Source: Winogradskyella sp. (GTDB lineage: Bacteria > Bacteroidota > Bacteroidia > Flavobacteriales > Flavobacteriaceae). Taken from it: a DNA stretch of 64,000 bases. The position numbers and the translations under genes were made by a program. Shown here piece by piece: positions 17,706-26,174 of the stretch; position 1 is the stretch's first letter, and each line of letters opens with the position of its first letter. The stretch spans positions 62,001 through 126,000 of the forward strand of contig NZ_JANQIM010000012.1 in NCBI RefSeq assembly GCF_028282165.1, read 5' to 3'. The notes under the pieces were generated by a model. That model made no database searches. It was not told where the DNA came from and saw nothing but the letters and a program-made list of their open reading frames with translations.

Positions 17706-18668
17706 ATGAAAACAATAGTATACCAAATAATTTTTTTTAGCCTACTGCTTTGTATATTGGGCTGCCATTCGCAAGAGGTTGGACAAAAGGATGATTTTGA
17801 TTTTGATAATGAAAAAGAGATAGCAACTTTAGGAGTATTTCAGATAGATGAAATTTCTGAATCAAGCATAGTATTTAATCCTAGTGAGGGAGATTTAACG
17901 GATAAAGTACTATATGATGGCAAGACAAACGAGTTTAATTTTAACGGCACGTACAAGCTTATTGATACTAAAGATGATAAGGCCTATTATTTTAAATTTG
18001 GTTGGCAGAGATTTGATTCTAAAACAGAATTTATCCATGGCAATTGGTTAACGGATATTCCGAACCAATCAGGTACTTATACTATAAAAGCAGTTAAGAT
18101 ACCATTTAATCAACGTGGTAAAATAAGGCTTTGTACAGTCGGAGATAGTCAAACATGGTGGGGTAATGGTAGATTTTTAAGAAAATTAATAAACAAGCAA
18201 AAAGAGAATTTTATCTTCGTTGGTTCTAACCAAGATGTATTCGGATATTATCATGAAGGAGAAGGGGGTAACCATACAAAGGATGTGGTAAATCGGATAG
18301 ATGACATACCTGTTGCAGATATTTATACTTTGCTTTTAGGCACTAATGATTTTAAAGAAAATGTAGAAAAATCTTTAGAAAACCTAGGTATTATTGTACA
18401 GAAGCTAAAAGAAAAGAATGACAAAGCAATCGTATACTACATTACGCCATTACCAACAACAGATAAAAAAAGAGACAATTTTAATAACCGATTAAAGACG
18501 ATGTTTTTGGAAAAGCACCAAAATGAAATAGAATTAATAGATATTGGTACATATTTTCGTAAAATGGATAATTGGAAACAGTTTTTCCCTGACGGACTGC
18601 ATTTAAGCAAAAAAGGATATGATTTGATGGCTAACTATCTAGCAACCGAAATAAAGACTATAGACTAA
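17706..18668 (+). CDS. SGNH/GDSL hydrolase lipoprotein
   Basis: A 320-aa predicted lipoprotein: the signal peptide ends in the lipobox LGC (Cys20). An N-terminal beta-rich region (about 40-135) precedes an intact SGNH hydrolase domain: block I TVGDSQTWW (Ser148), block II GGNHT (187-191), block III LGTND (212-215) and block V DGLHLS (Asp296, His299). A deacetylase or esterase acting on exported polysaccharide is the likely role. It is the apparently active paralogue of the protein at 14165. Extracytoplasmic location is inferred from the signal. Confidence 0.85.
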   Translation: MKTIVYQIIFFSLLLCILGCHSQEVGQKDDFDFDNEKEIATLGVFQIDEISESSIVFNPSEGDLTDKVLYDGKTNEFNFNGTYKLIDTKDDKAYYFKFGWQRFDSKTEFIHGNWLTDIPNQSGTYTIKAVKIPFNQRGKIRLCTVGDSQTWWGNGRFLRKLINKQKENFIFVGSNQDVFGYYHEGEGGNHTKDVVNRIDDIPVADIYTLLLGTNDFKENVEKSLENLGIIVQKLKEKNDKAIVYYITPLPTTDKKRDNFNNRLKTMFLEKHQNEIELIDIGTYFRKMDNWKQFFPDGLHLSKKGYDLMANYLATEIKTID

Positions 18669-18682
18669 ACGGATTTAGTTTT

Positions 18683-19813
18683 ATGACAGAAACCAAAATA
18701 AATGAATTTTTATCTGCTTTTGAAAATAAAACCTTTGAGGGTTATTCTGTTTATGATGCATTTAATTCTCCTTTTTTAAAAGAAATTGGTAAACTGGAAA
18801 TTAAATTGATTAATGTAATAATTACCCAGCTTTTTAAGCGCACCCCATTTAATATTAGAGGACTTTTTGGAGTTAAAAAATCAATCAACCCCAAAGCTCT
18901 TGGATTAATACTCAAAGCTAATTTGATTTTGTTAAAACCTCAAGATGAGTTGAGGTCTTTATATGAGTTAATTCTTTCAAAAAGGAGTAATGAATTAGAT
19001 AACTTAAGCTGGGGTTATAATTGGGATTATTACACACTCCGGGGTGGCACTTTCCCAAAAGATTTCCCTAATGCAATCGTAACCTATTTTATTGGTGATG
19101 CTCTATTAGATTATTATAAAATATATCCCTCTGCAGAACTTAAGAAAAACTTACTTTCAATTAGAAAGTATTTTTTAGAAGATATTAATCGGACTGAGCG
19201 CGGAAATGGCATTTGTTTTAGTTATTCCTCAGTTGACCACAAGGAAATATATAATGCATCTGCATTGATATCTCGGTATTTATTCCGAATGAGTGAGATT
19301 TTCGGTACTAATGACAAAGAAATTTTAATAAAAAGCACAAACTATCTTAAAAACGCACAAAATGCTGATGGAAGCTGGTATTATGGATATGCATCAAATC
19401 AAAAGTGGGTGGATTCTTTTCACACACAATATATTCTTGAGTATTTTGAGTGTTTAAGCGAGGGTTTTATTCATGAAATGGATCTAAAAGATTTAATTGA
19501 CAAGGGGAGAACATATTATTTAACCGAGTTCTACTATGACAACGTTTGCAATTATTATGCAAAAAGAAAGTACCCAATAAATATCCATTCTATCGCCAAT
19601 AGGGTGATTTACCTTATTCACAATAAACAAACAAATCAGGCAACAGAGATAGTTGACTGGACTTTTAATAATTTATATAATTTTAAAAATCATTGTTTTT
19701 ATTTTGAAAAAAACAAATATTATGTAAACAAGAATGTTTATCATAGATGGAATCAAAGTTGGATGTATTTAGCACTGAGTTTATATAAAAGTAATGTTGT
19801 CAATGAAGTTTAA
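18683..19813 (+). CDS. Predicted alpha/alpha-toroid protein of unknown function
   Basis: A 376-aa soluble protein without a signal peptide. The middle and C-terminus show repeated aromatic helical hairpins: LSWGYNWDYY near residue 111, AIVTYFIGDALLDYY, NADGSWYYGY near residue 233, DSFHTQYILEYFECL and a terminal WNQSWMYLALSLYK. The DGSW and W-x-x-x-Y-L-A-L patterns resemble six-hairpin/terpenoid-cyclase-type toroids, which include uronyl epimerases, lyases and glycosidases. I do not recognise a specific family. It lies 14 nt after the SGNH lipoprotein gene and overlaps the next gene by 11 nt, so a role in handling the same glycan is likely. Confidence 0.6.
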   Translation: MTETKINEFLSAFENKTFEGYSVYDAFNSPFLKEIGKLEIKLINVIITQLFKRTPFNIRGLFGVKKSINPKALGLILKANLILLKPQDELRSLYELILSKRSNELDNLSWGYNWDYYTLRGGTFPKDFPNAIVTYFIGDALLDYYKIYPSAELKKNLLSIRKYFLEDINRTERGNGICFSYSSVDHKEIYNASALISRYLFRMSEIFGTNDKEILIKSTNYLKNAQNADGSWYYGYASNQKWVDSFHTQYILEYFECLSEGFIHEMDLKDLIDKGRTYYLTEFYYDNVCNYYAKRKYPINIHSIANRVIYLIHNKQTNQATEIVDWTFNNLYNFKNHCFYFEKNKYYVNKNVYHRWNQSWMYLALSLYKSNVVNEV

Positions 19814-20795
19814 GAGTTTTTTTTTAGATGAGTTGACCCTAAAATACAATGAATATATAAAGTTCAAAGGCAACACGGACGATCAACACGAACTATTAAC
19901 AATAAACACTTTAAAAAAGTATTTAAGGCCCGATGGCTTGATCAAGGAAATTGATGTTTTTGGCTACAAACCAAAAGAAAGATATTTAAAATCTACAGGA
20001 TACTATTATTCCAATGCGATAAATTATCCTTTTGGATGTGAATTTAAACCTATAACAAAAACCGAGGATTTATATAATTCAGAAACTGTAAATGTATATT
20101 TTAATGCTACGGTTTACTTGCGCTCTTTAGGGAGTCACCACAAGCTTAGCCAGGAAGAAGCAAAAAAACACTTTAGATTTCTGCCTGAAACTGTAAAAAT
20201 GAGTGCTCATAAGAAGCTTATCGCTTTAATTACTAAGTTCCAACTGGGTTTGATAGATGAAACGCATGTCATTAATTTTATTCTTTCCCAATTTAAGCTT
20301 GACTTAGAAGACTTTATCCCTCAAAATGCTTTTGATGATAATAAATTAACTGGCTCTTCACATGAATTTGGATATTGGCTCAATTATCTAATTGATTTTT
20401 TAGAAATATCTCAAAATCAAAATTTCAAAAATAAAATTGAAGACTATTTTGAAAAGATTCATAAGATTTTTGTGAGGAGGAAAATGTTTTATCATGACGT
20501 TGTGGGCAAGAACAAAAAGTGTATAAATGTATCTGGTGTAATTTTAATTAGTAAGGCATTTTTGAGATATTCTATTTTAGAAAGAGATTTTAGATACGCT
20601 AATGCAGCTTTATTTCTGATAGATTTAGTAAAACACTTACAATTAAGGACAAATGGATTTATTCAAAACACTTTACCAATTTACAGAGGAAATTCAAAAA
20701 TGAAGTTCCCTTCATGGGCTCTCAATTATTTTTTGGAAACGTTAATTTTAAAAAAACTGGCACTCAATGAGTTTAAGAGTAGCATTGCTGACTAA
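19803..20795 (+). CDS. Helical protein of unknown function, probable partner of the preceding toroid protein
   Basis: About 330 aa, soluble, no signal peptide. The sequence is mostly helical with aromatic patches (STGYYYSNAINYPFGCEF near residue 60, HEFGYWLNYLIDFLE near 190, and KFPSWALNYFLETLILKK at the end). The C-terminal S-W-A-x-x-Y-F-L-E helix is similar in position and type to that of the previous protein, which suggests a related toroid fold. No catalytic motif is evident to me. ATG codons at 19794 and 19803 are both possible; the second gives a more hydrophilic start. It overlaps the preceding gene by 11 nt and the formyltransferase gene by 29 nt. Confidence 0.55.
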   Translation: MKFKSFFLDELTLKYNEYIKFKGNTDDQHELLTINTLKKYLRPDGLIKEIDVFGYKPKERYLKSTGYYYSNAINYPFGCEFKPITKTEDLYNSETVNVYFNATVYLRSLGSHHKLSQEEAKKHFRFLPETVKMSAHKKLIALITKFQLGLIDETHVINFILSQFKLDLEDFIPQNAFDDNKLTGSSHEFGYWLNYLIDFLEISQNQNFKNKIEDYFEKIHKIFVRRKMFYHDVVGKNKKCINVSGVILISKAFLRYSILERDFRYANAALFLIDLVKHLQLRTNGFIQNTLPIYRGNSKMKFPSWALNYFLETLILKKLALNEFKSSIAD

Positions 20796-21477
20796 TTATC
20801 CTTTGATAGACAATGTAGAGTGGAAACGGAATTTTGCGACTAAAATTAAGGACGCTGGTTTTTATATAGATGTTCATTATGGCAAAAAAGATCTAAAATC
20901 TCTTTTTTTTAGCTATTTAAGGAAGCGAAAGTATTCTTATGGGGTGGTAAAAAAAACCAAAGCTAATTCCATTAAGAACAGGAATTTTTTCAAGAAAAGA
21001 GGAATTAAAGTAACATCCTATAACAGCTTAAATTCAACTAAAGCTATTACAGCTATCAAAAAGGGCAACTATGACATTATTATAACTGCACTAGATCAAA
21101 TTTTGACAAAGAATTTTATTAAAACGGTTAATACAAGCATAATAAATGTGCATTATGGTGCACTTCCCAGCATAAAAGGTACTAGCGCTTTGGAATGGAC
21201 ATATTTTAAGCATAAAAGATGTGAACTCACATTGCACTATATCGATTCTGGTATAGATACTGGCTTAATAATTTCACGAAAAGAAATTGCCATAGACGGG
21301 CCGGTATTATTTACAACCCTAAGAAGTGAAGTTCAAAACCACATTCCTAAAATTTTGTACGATTTTTTGATTAAAGTTAAGAATGATGAAAATTTGATTA
21401 CGTCGCCGAACGATCGAGGTTATTTATATACCTTTATGCACCCAGATATGATAAGAATTCTTGAAAATCAAAAATGA
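20767..21477 (+). CDS. Formyltransferase-family protein (probable sugar N-formyltransferase)
   Basis: A 236-aa formyl_trans_N-type enzyme. The core motif INVHYGALPSIKGTSALEW holds the Asn127-x-His129 pair, and LHYIDSGIDTGLII supplies the Asp164 that completes the Asn-His-Asp set of tetrahydrofolate-dependent formyltransferases. It is shorter than methionyl-tRNA formyltransferase and lacks its C-terminal tRNA-binding domain, so a small amine such as an amino sugar is the likely acceptor. No sugar aminotransferase gene is seen in the window. The gene overlaps a polysaccharide deacetylase gene by 4 nt (ATGA), which could supply a free amine. Confidence 0.82.
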   Translation: MSLRVALLTNYPLIDNVEWKRNFATKIKDAGFYIDVHYGKKDLKSLFFSYLRKRKYSYGVVKKTKANSIKNRNFFKKRGIKVTSYNSLNSTKAITAIKKGNYDIIITALDQILTKNFIKTVNTSIINVHYGALPSIKGTSALEWTYFKHKRCELTLHYIDSGIDTGLIISRKEIAIDGPVLFTTLRSEVQNHIPKILYDFLIKVKNDENLITSPNDRGYLYTFMHPDMIRILENQK

Positions 21478-22454
21478 ACATATATATAACACTTGATTAT
21501 GAATTGTTTTTCGGAAAATCGGGAACGGTTGATAAGTCCATTATTGAGCCTACAAAAAAGTTAATGGAGATTTTAGAAAAGCATAATGCCAAAGCGGTTT
21601 TTTTTGTGGATGTAGGTTATTTGATTAGATCGAAGACTTTGCAGTCGAAACACCCTAACTTAAAAATTAGTTCAGATAAAGTAATAGAACAAATTAAACA
21701 TTTAGCTCGTAATGGGCACGACATTCAGCTACATATTCATTCGCACTGGGAGGATGCTGACTATCTAAATGATAGATGGGTTTTTCCAATGGAACACTAT
21801 AGGCTTCATAGCTTTTCTGATGAAGAACGTGTTCATATCGTAAAGAAGTACAAAAACTATCTTGAGGAAATTTCTGGCACCACAGTATGCGGGTTTAGAG
21901 CAGGTGGTTGGTGTATTCAACCTTTTGATATGTTAAAATCAGCTTTTCTTGAGGCAGAGATTAAGTTCGATAGCACTGTTTTCAAAGGTGGAAAAAATAT
22001 CCATGGTGCTCACTATTACGATTTTAAGGATGCCCCTAATTCTACCGTTTGGAAGTTCAGCGATAATCCATGTGTAATAGATGACAAAGGCTTGTTTACC
22101 GAGTACCCTATAGCCAGTTATAAGGTTTCTCCTTTTTTCTTTTGGAGGCTTATTTTCTTCAAAAAGTTTGGAGGATCTAAGCACAATCAAATGGGTGATG
22201 GTTATGCTGTGAAAAATGGATTATCACAAAAATTGAGATTACTTTTCAGAAGTAGCCATACGGTAGTATCTATCGATGGGTTCAAAGCCAGTTTTTTAGA
22301 AAAAGCGTTCCTAAAGCATAAGAAAAGATATAAATCTGGAAACTTTGTAATTATTGGTCATCCCAAAGCCTTTTCTAAATATTCTCTGAATAAACTAGAT
22401 GATTTTTTAAGTAGAAAAAAAGATGAAATAATTGTGAAAACCTTTAGTACTTAA
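21474..22454 (+). CDS. Polysaccharide deacetylase-like protein (NodB/CE4 related)
   Basis: A 326-aa protein of the NodB homology superfamily without a signal peptide. The first metal Asp is in ITLDYE (Asp8); the metal His motif is HIHSHW (His87, His89, His91); FRAGGW near residue 139 matches the Arg-containing motif 3, and VIIGHPKAFSKY near residue 298 supplies the late His. Cytoplasmic location suggests it deacetylates a nucleotide- or lipid-linked sugar and not finished polymer. It is coupled to the formyltransferase gene upstream (4 nt) and to the GT26 gene downstream (1-nt overlap, TAATG). Confidence 0.82.
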   Translation: MNIYITLDYELFFGKSGTVDKSIIEPTKKLMEILEKHNAKAVFFVDVGYLIRSKTLQSKHPNLKISSDKVIEQIKHLARNGHDIQLHIHSHWEDADYLNDRWVFPMEHYRLHSFSDEERVHIVKKYKNYLEEISGTTVCGFRAGGWCIQPFDMLKSAFLEAEIKFDSTVFKGGKNIHGAHYYDFKDAPNSTVWKFSDNPCVIDDKGLFTEYPIASYKVSPFFFWRLIFFKKFGGSKHNQMGDGYAVKNGLSQKLRLLFRSSHTVVSIDGFKASFLEKAFLKHKKRYKSGNFVIIGHPKAFSKYSLNKLDDFLSRKKDEIIVKTFST

Positions 22455-23194
22455 TGAACAACCGAATAAAGATCCTAAATACTGTAATTGACAATTACTC
22501 TATGTCTGAGACTATGGAATTGATTAGCGGAACCATTAAAAAAAAAGAGCAAATACATCATGTTGTGGTTAACGCAGGTAAGATGGTTTCAATGCAGAGT
22601 GACAAAGAGTTAAGAGAAAGTGTAAACAATAGTGATTTAATCAATGCAGATGGTCAAGCAGTGGTATGGGCTTCAAGGTTTTTGGGTAAACCTTTAAAAG
22701 AACGTGTAGCTGGTATCGATTTAATGGAAAACCTTGTTAGGTTGGCACACCATAAAGGGTATAGAATATTTTTCCTAGGAGCCAAAGAAGAGGTCGTTAA
22801 ATCGGTTACTGAGAAATACGCAAACATGTACTCCAAGAATATAATTGCCGGATATAGAAATGGTTATTTTACCAAAGAGGAAGAGCCTCTTATTGCTCAG
22901 CAAATCTCTGAAAGCAATGCAAATATATTATTTGTGGCTATAAGCTCACCTAAGAAAGAACTCTTTCTCTATAACAATAAAGCATTGTTAGAAAGGTTAA
23001 ACTTCATTATGGGTGTAGGTGGTAGTTTTGATGTTGTTTCTGGCAAAGTAAAGCGGGCACCAATTTGGATGCAGAAAGCAGGATTAGAATGGTTTTACAG
23101 ATTTATACAAGAACCTAAAAGAATGTGGAAACGTTATTTGATAGGGAATACAAAGTTTATTTATTTAGTTCTTAAAGAAAAGTTTAAAAGATAG
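22454..23194 (+). CDS. WecG/TagA/CpsF-family glycosyltransferase (GT26)
   Basis: A 246-aa GT26 enzyme. The conserved NADGQAVVWASR segment contains the catalytic-type Asp66, followed by ERVAGIDLM, GVGGSFDVVSGKVKRAP and a C-terminal amphipathic EWFYRFIQEPKRMWKRY region that mediates membrane contact in TagA-type enzymes. WecG members transfer ManNAcA, and TagA members ManNAc, to a polyprenyl-diphosphate-linked GlcNAc. wecB and wecC in this locus make exactly these donors, so ManNAcA transfer is the best guess. It is the last gene of the overlapping chain that starts at rfbF. Confidence 0.9.
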   Translation: MNNRIKILNTVIDNYSMSETMELISGTIKKKEQIHHVVVNAGKMVSMQSDKELRESVNNSDLINADGQAVVWASRFLGKPLKERVAGIDLMENLVRLAHHKGYRIFFLGAKEEVVKSVTEKYANMYSKNIIAGYRNGYFTKEEEPLIAQQISESNANILFVAISSPKKELFLYNNKALLERLNFIMGVGGSFDVVSGKVKRAPIWMQKAGLEWFYRFIQEPKRMWKRYLIGNTKFIYLVLKEKFKR

Positions 23195-23382
23195 ATTAAC
23201 CAATATACAGGTTATAACAAAAATGTTGATAAATTAGCCGACAAAATTAATCATATTATGAGCTCGTAAAAGAAGAAGAATAAGACGTCCGAAAACGCTC
23301 TAAAGTTATTTTACAAAAAATACGATATAATAAGCATAAATAATTTAGAAAACAGTTAAAAAAACAATTTAAAGGCACAATA

Positions 23383-24681
23383 ATGAAAATTTCAGTAATA
23401 GGTACAGGTTATGTTGGTTTAGTTACAGGCACATGTTTAGCAGAGACAGGTAATGAGGTTCTTTGCGTTGATATAGATGAGCAAAAAGTAGAGAAAATGA
23501 AATCTGGGGTTGTACCAATTTATGAACCCCACTTAGATGTTTTATTCGAAAGAAATATAAAAGCGCAAAGGCTAAGCTTTACAACCTCTTTGGATGAAGG
23601 TCTTGAATTTGCCGACATCATTTTTTTAGCCTTACCAACACCAGAAGATGAAGATGGCTCCGCAGATTTAAAATATATCTTAGGAGTTGCAGAAAACATC
23701 GGTAAGAAGATTAAAAGCTATAAAGTAATTATTGATAAAAGTACTGTACCAGTCGGCACTTCTGATAAGGTAAAAGAAACCATTTCAAAACATACCGATA
23801 TTGAATTTGATGTGGTCTCTAACCCAGAATTTTTAAGAGAAGGCTTTGCAGTAGATGATTTCTTAAAACCAGAGCGTATTGTAATTGGCTCAAGTTCTGA
23901 AAGAGCAACAGAAATTATGAGAAAGCTATACAAACCTTTCGTAAGATCCGGAAATCCCATAATTATTATGGACGAGCGATCTGCAGAGCTCACAAAATAT
24001 GCTGCAAATTCCTTTTTAGCCACCAAGATTACATTTATGAACGAAATTGCAAACTTTTGTGAGAAAGTGGGAGCAGATGTCGACAAAGTGAGAATAGGTA
24101 TGGGTACAGACTCTAGAATTGGTAAACGATTTCTATTTCCGGGGATTGGCTATGGAGGCTCTTGTTTTCCAAAAGATGTAAAGGCTTTGCACAAATCAGG
24201 AAAAGATCATGGTTACGATTTTAAAATCTTAGATTCTGTAATCAATGTCAATCAAAAGCAAAAAACCATTTTGGTGCCTAGAATAATGGATCATTTTAAT
24301 CAAGATTTAGAAGGGAAAAAGATAGCGATCTGGGGATTAGCGTTTAAGCCAGAAACGGACGATATTAGAGAAGCACCATCTCTTTATGTTATTGATGAAT
24401 TATTGAAAGAAGGAGCAGATATTTCAGCATTCGATCCAGAAGCCATGCCAAATGTTAAGCGTAAGCTTGGGGATAAAATCAGTTTTTCCAAAACAATGTA
24501 CGACGCATTAGAAGATGCAGAGGCCTTAGTGATATGTACAGAGTGGAGTATTTTTAGAACACCTAACTTTAAAAAAGTAAAAGAACTTATGAAGGCTCAC
24601 GTTGTATTTGATGGGCGAAACCTATATGATTTGGAAGATATGGCAAGTGAAGGTTTTGAATATAGTTCTATAGGAAGATAA
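23383..24681 (+). CDS. ugd: UDP-glucose 6-dehydrogenase
   Basis: Oxidises UDP-glucose to UDP-glucuronate. The 432-aa protein has the NAD motif GTGYVGLVTGTCLAE at residues 7-21, the KSTVPVGT segment, AANSFLATKITFMNE, the catalytic Cys261 in GYGGSCFPKD, and KPETDDIREAP near residue 325. The GGSC active site separates it from WecC (GGHC). It stands alone between a 188-nt upstream gap and a 137-nt downstream gap, so it is probably transcribed separately. UDP-GlcA may feed the polysaccharide directly or be further converted by genes outside the window. Confidence 0.95.
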   Translation: MKISVIGTGYVGLVTGTCLAETGNEVLCVDIDEQKVEKMKSGVVPIYEPHLDVLFERNIKAQRLSFTTSLDEGLEFADIIFLALPTPEDEDGSADLKYILGVAENIGKKIKSYKVIIDKSTVPVGTSDKVKETISKHTDIEFDVVSNPEFLREGFAVDDFLKPERIVIGSSSERATEIMRKLYKPFVRSGNPIIIMDERSAELTKYAANSFLATKITFMNEIANFCEKVGADVDKVRIGMGTDSRIGKRFLFPGIGYGGSCFPKDVKALHKSGKDHGYDFKILDSVINVNQKQKTILVPRIMDHFNQDLEGKKIAIWGLAFKPETDDIREAPSLYVIDELLKEGADISAFDPEAMPNVKRKLGDKISFSKTMYDALEDAEALVICTEWSIFRTPNFKKVKELMKAHVVFDGRNLYDLEDMASEGFEYSSIGR

Positions 24682-24774
24682 AAGATCATACACTTTAATC
24701 TCTACTAAAGTTTAAACATTTGATAAAATAAGTTTTTATAAGTACTTTTTTAGGTTATATTTATTCTAGGTAAT

Positions 24775-24782
24775 TATTTTTG
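24775..24782 (+). promoter_or_regulatory. Candidate -7 element TATTTTTG for the glycosylphosphotransferase gene
   Basis: TATTTTTG lies 36 nt before the TTG start at 24819. The longer string AATTATTTTTGCCC is identical to the one in the purD promoter at about 28702-28715. The -33 region is weak (TTAG, about 22 nt upstream). A separate transcript for the initiating transferase is plausible. Confidence 0.55.
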
Positions 24783-24818
24783 CCCCTCAGTAAACATTCT
24801 CCAAATTAGTTTCGGAAT

Positions 24819-26174
24819 TTGAGCTTATTTAAACACGGAAGATATTCAGGATATTTAAGACCTATATCATACTTAATTGATTTGAGTATAATAAATGGTG
24901 TTGGTATTATTTATTTGGTAAAAGAAAAGGATCCGTTAATTTTTATTCTTTTTATCTCAATAGGATGGGTATTGCTGTCTATTTATTCTAAATTCTATGA
25001 AGTATATAGATATACGAGGCCAGTTATTATTATATCTTTAATTGTTAGACAGCTAATACTTTTTGCATTATTTGTATTTGCATTTTCCGGTCTGTATCAC
25101 GAATTGAATATCTATCCAAGACCTATAGTAAAGTATACACTTTTTTGCTTTTTACTAATCACAATCTTTAAATTCGCAATTTATTATATACTGCAAAAGT
25201 ATAGAGTCTCATTTGGCGGAAATTACAGAACTACAGTAATTTTTGGATTAAATAAAAAAACGCTGGCCTTAGAGAATTTCTTTAATAAAAAGCCAGAATA
25301 TGGTTATTTGCACAAAAAAACGTATAATTTTAAAAACAAAGATCAGTCATTAAATGAATGTTTTGAGTATATCTTAGATGAAAAAATAGATGAGATATAT
25401 TGCTCTATCTCAGAACTTACCAATAGCCAAATAGCAGATATCGTCGACTTTGCAGATAATAACTTGAAAATATTAAAATTTATCCCCGATAGTAAAGAGA
25501 TTTATTCCAAAAAACTTCGGTACGAATATTACGACTATATACCAGTATTGACATTGAGGAATATTCCCCTTGAGGATTCTGCAAACATGATTATAAAACG
25601 TGGTTTTGATATTTTGTTCTCTAGCATCGTAATAGTTTTTATTTTATCATGGTTAACGCCCTTAATCGCAATACTGATTAAAATGGAATCCAAAGGACCA
25701 GTGTTTTTCAAACAATCAAGAAATGGATTCAATTACAAAGAGTTTGATTGTTATAAGTTTCGTTCAATGACACCTAACGAAGACGCTCATTTATATCAAG
25801 CAACAAGAGGAGATCAAAGGGTGACGAAAGTTGGTAAATTTATAAGAAAAACCAGTATTGATGAGTTACCTCAATTCTTTAATGTTCTTTTTGGGGACAT
25901 GTCCGTTGTAGGCCCTAGACCCCATATGGTCAGCCATACCAATATGTATGCAAAGAAAATAGATAAGTTTATGGTTAGGCATTTTGTGAAACCAGGAATA
26001 ACAGGCTTGGCTCAAATAAGTGGCTTTAGAGGTGAGGTAGAAACGGATAAAGATATCATTGGTAGGGTTAAGTATGATATATTTTATATCGAAAACTGGT
26101 CTTTGCTCCTAGACATGAAGATTATATTTCAGACCTTCATTAATGCGGTGAAAGGCGAAGATAAGGCCTATTAA
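24819..26174 (+). CDS. Initiating polyprenyl-phosphate glycosylphosphotransferase (WcaJ-like)
   Basis: A 451-aa membrane enzyme that transfers a sugar-1-phosphate to undecaprenyl phosphate to start repeat-unit synthesis. About four N-terminal helices (residues 14-125) and a nucleotide-binding-like middle domain are followed by a fifth hydrophobic segment near 265-285 and the C-terminal Bac_transf domain: KRGFDILFS, FKQSRNGFNYKEFDCYKFRSM (from about 300), RKTSIDELPQFFNVLFGDMS and VGPRPHM. The start is TTG at 24819, which gives the usual MSLFKHGRYSGYLRPI-type N-terminus; no suitable ATG is present. Its 3' end overlaps the convergent GT4 gene by 4 nt. Confidence 0.92.
   Translation: MSLFKHGRYSGYLRPISYLIDLSIINGVGIIYLVKEKDPLIFILFISIGWVLLSIYSKFYEVYRYTRPVIIISLIVRQLILFALFVFAFSGLYHELNIYPRPIVKYTLFCFLLITIFKFAIYYILQKYRVSFGGNYRTTVIFGLNKKTLALENFFNKKPEYGYLHKKTYNFKNKDQSLNECFEYILDEKIDEIYCSISELTNSQIADIVDFADNNLKILKFIPDSKEIYSKKLRYEYYDYIPVLTLRNIPLEDSANMIIKRGFDILFSSIVIVFILSWLTPLIAILIKMESKGPVFFKQSRNGFNYKEFDCYKFRSMTPNEDAHLYQATRGDQRVTKVGKFIRKTSIDELPQFFNVLFGDMSVVGPRPHMVSHTNMYAKKIDKFMVRHFVKPGITGLAQISGFRGEVETDKDIIGRVKYDIFYIENWSLLLDMKIIFQTFINAVKGEDKAY

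Noticed and set aside
23195..23382. Possible riboswitch or small RNA before ugd
   Set aside because: AT-rich gap without a clear -7 box, conserved fold or terminator that I could recognise.
23718..24086. Minus-strand 122-codon frame inside ugd
   Set aside because: Lies wholly within a well-supported gene and shows no family motif.
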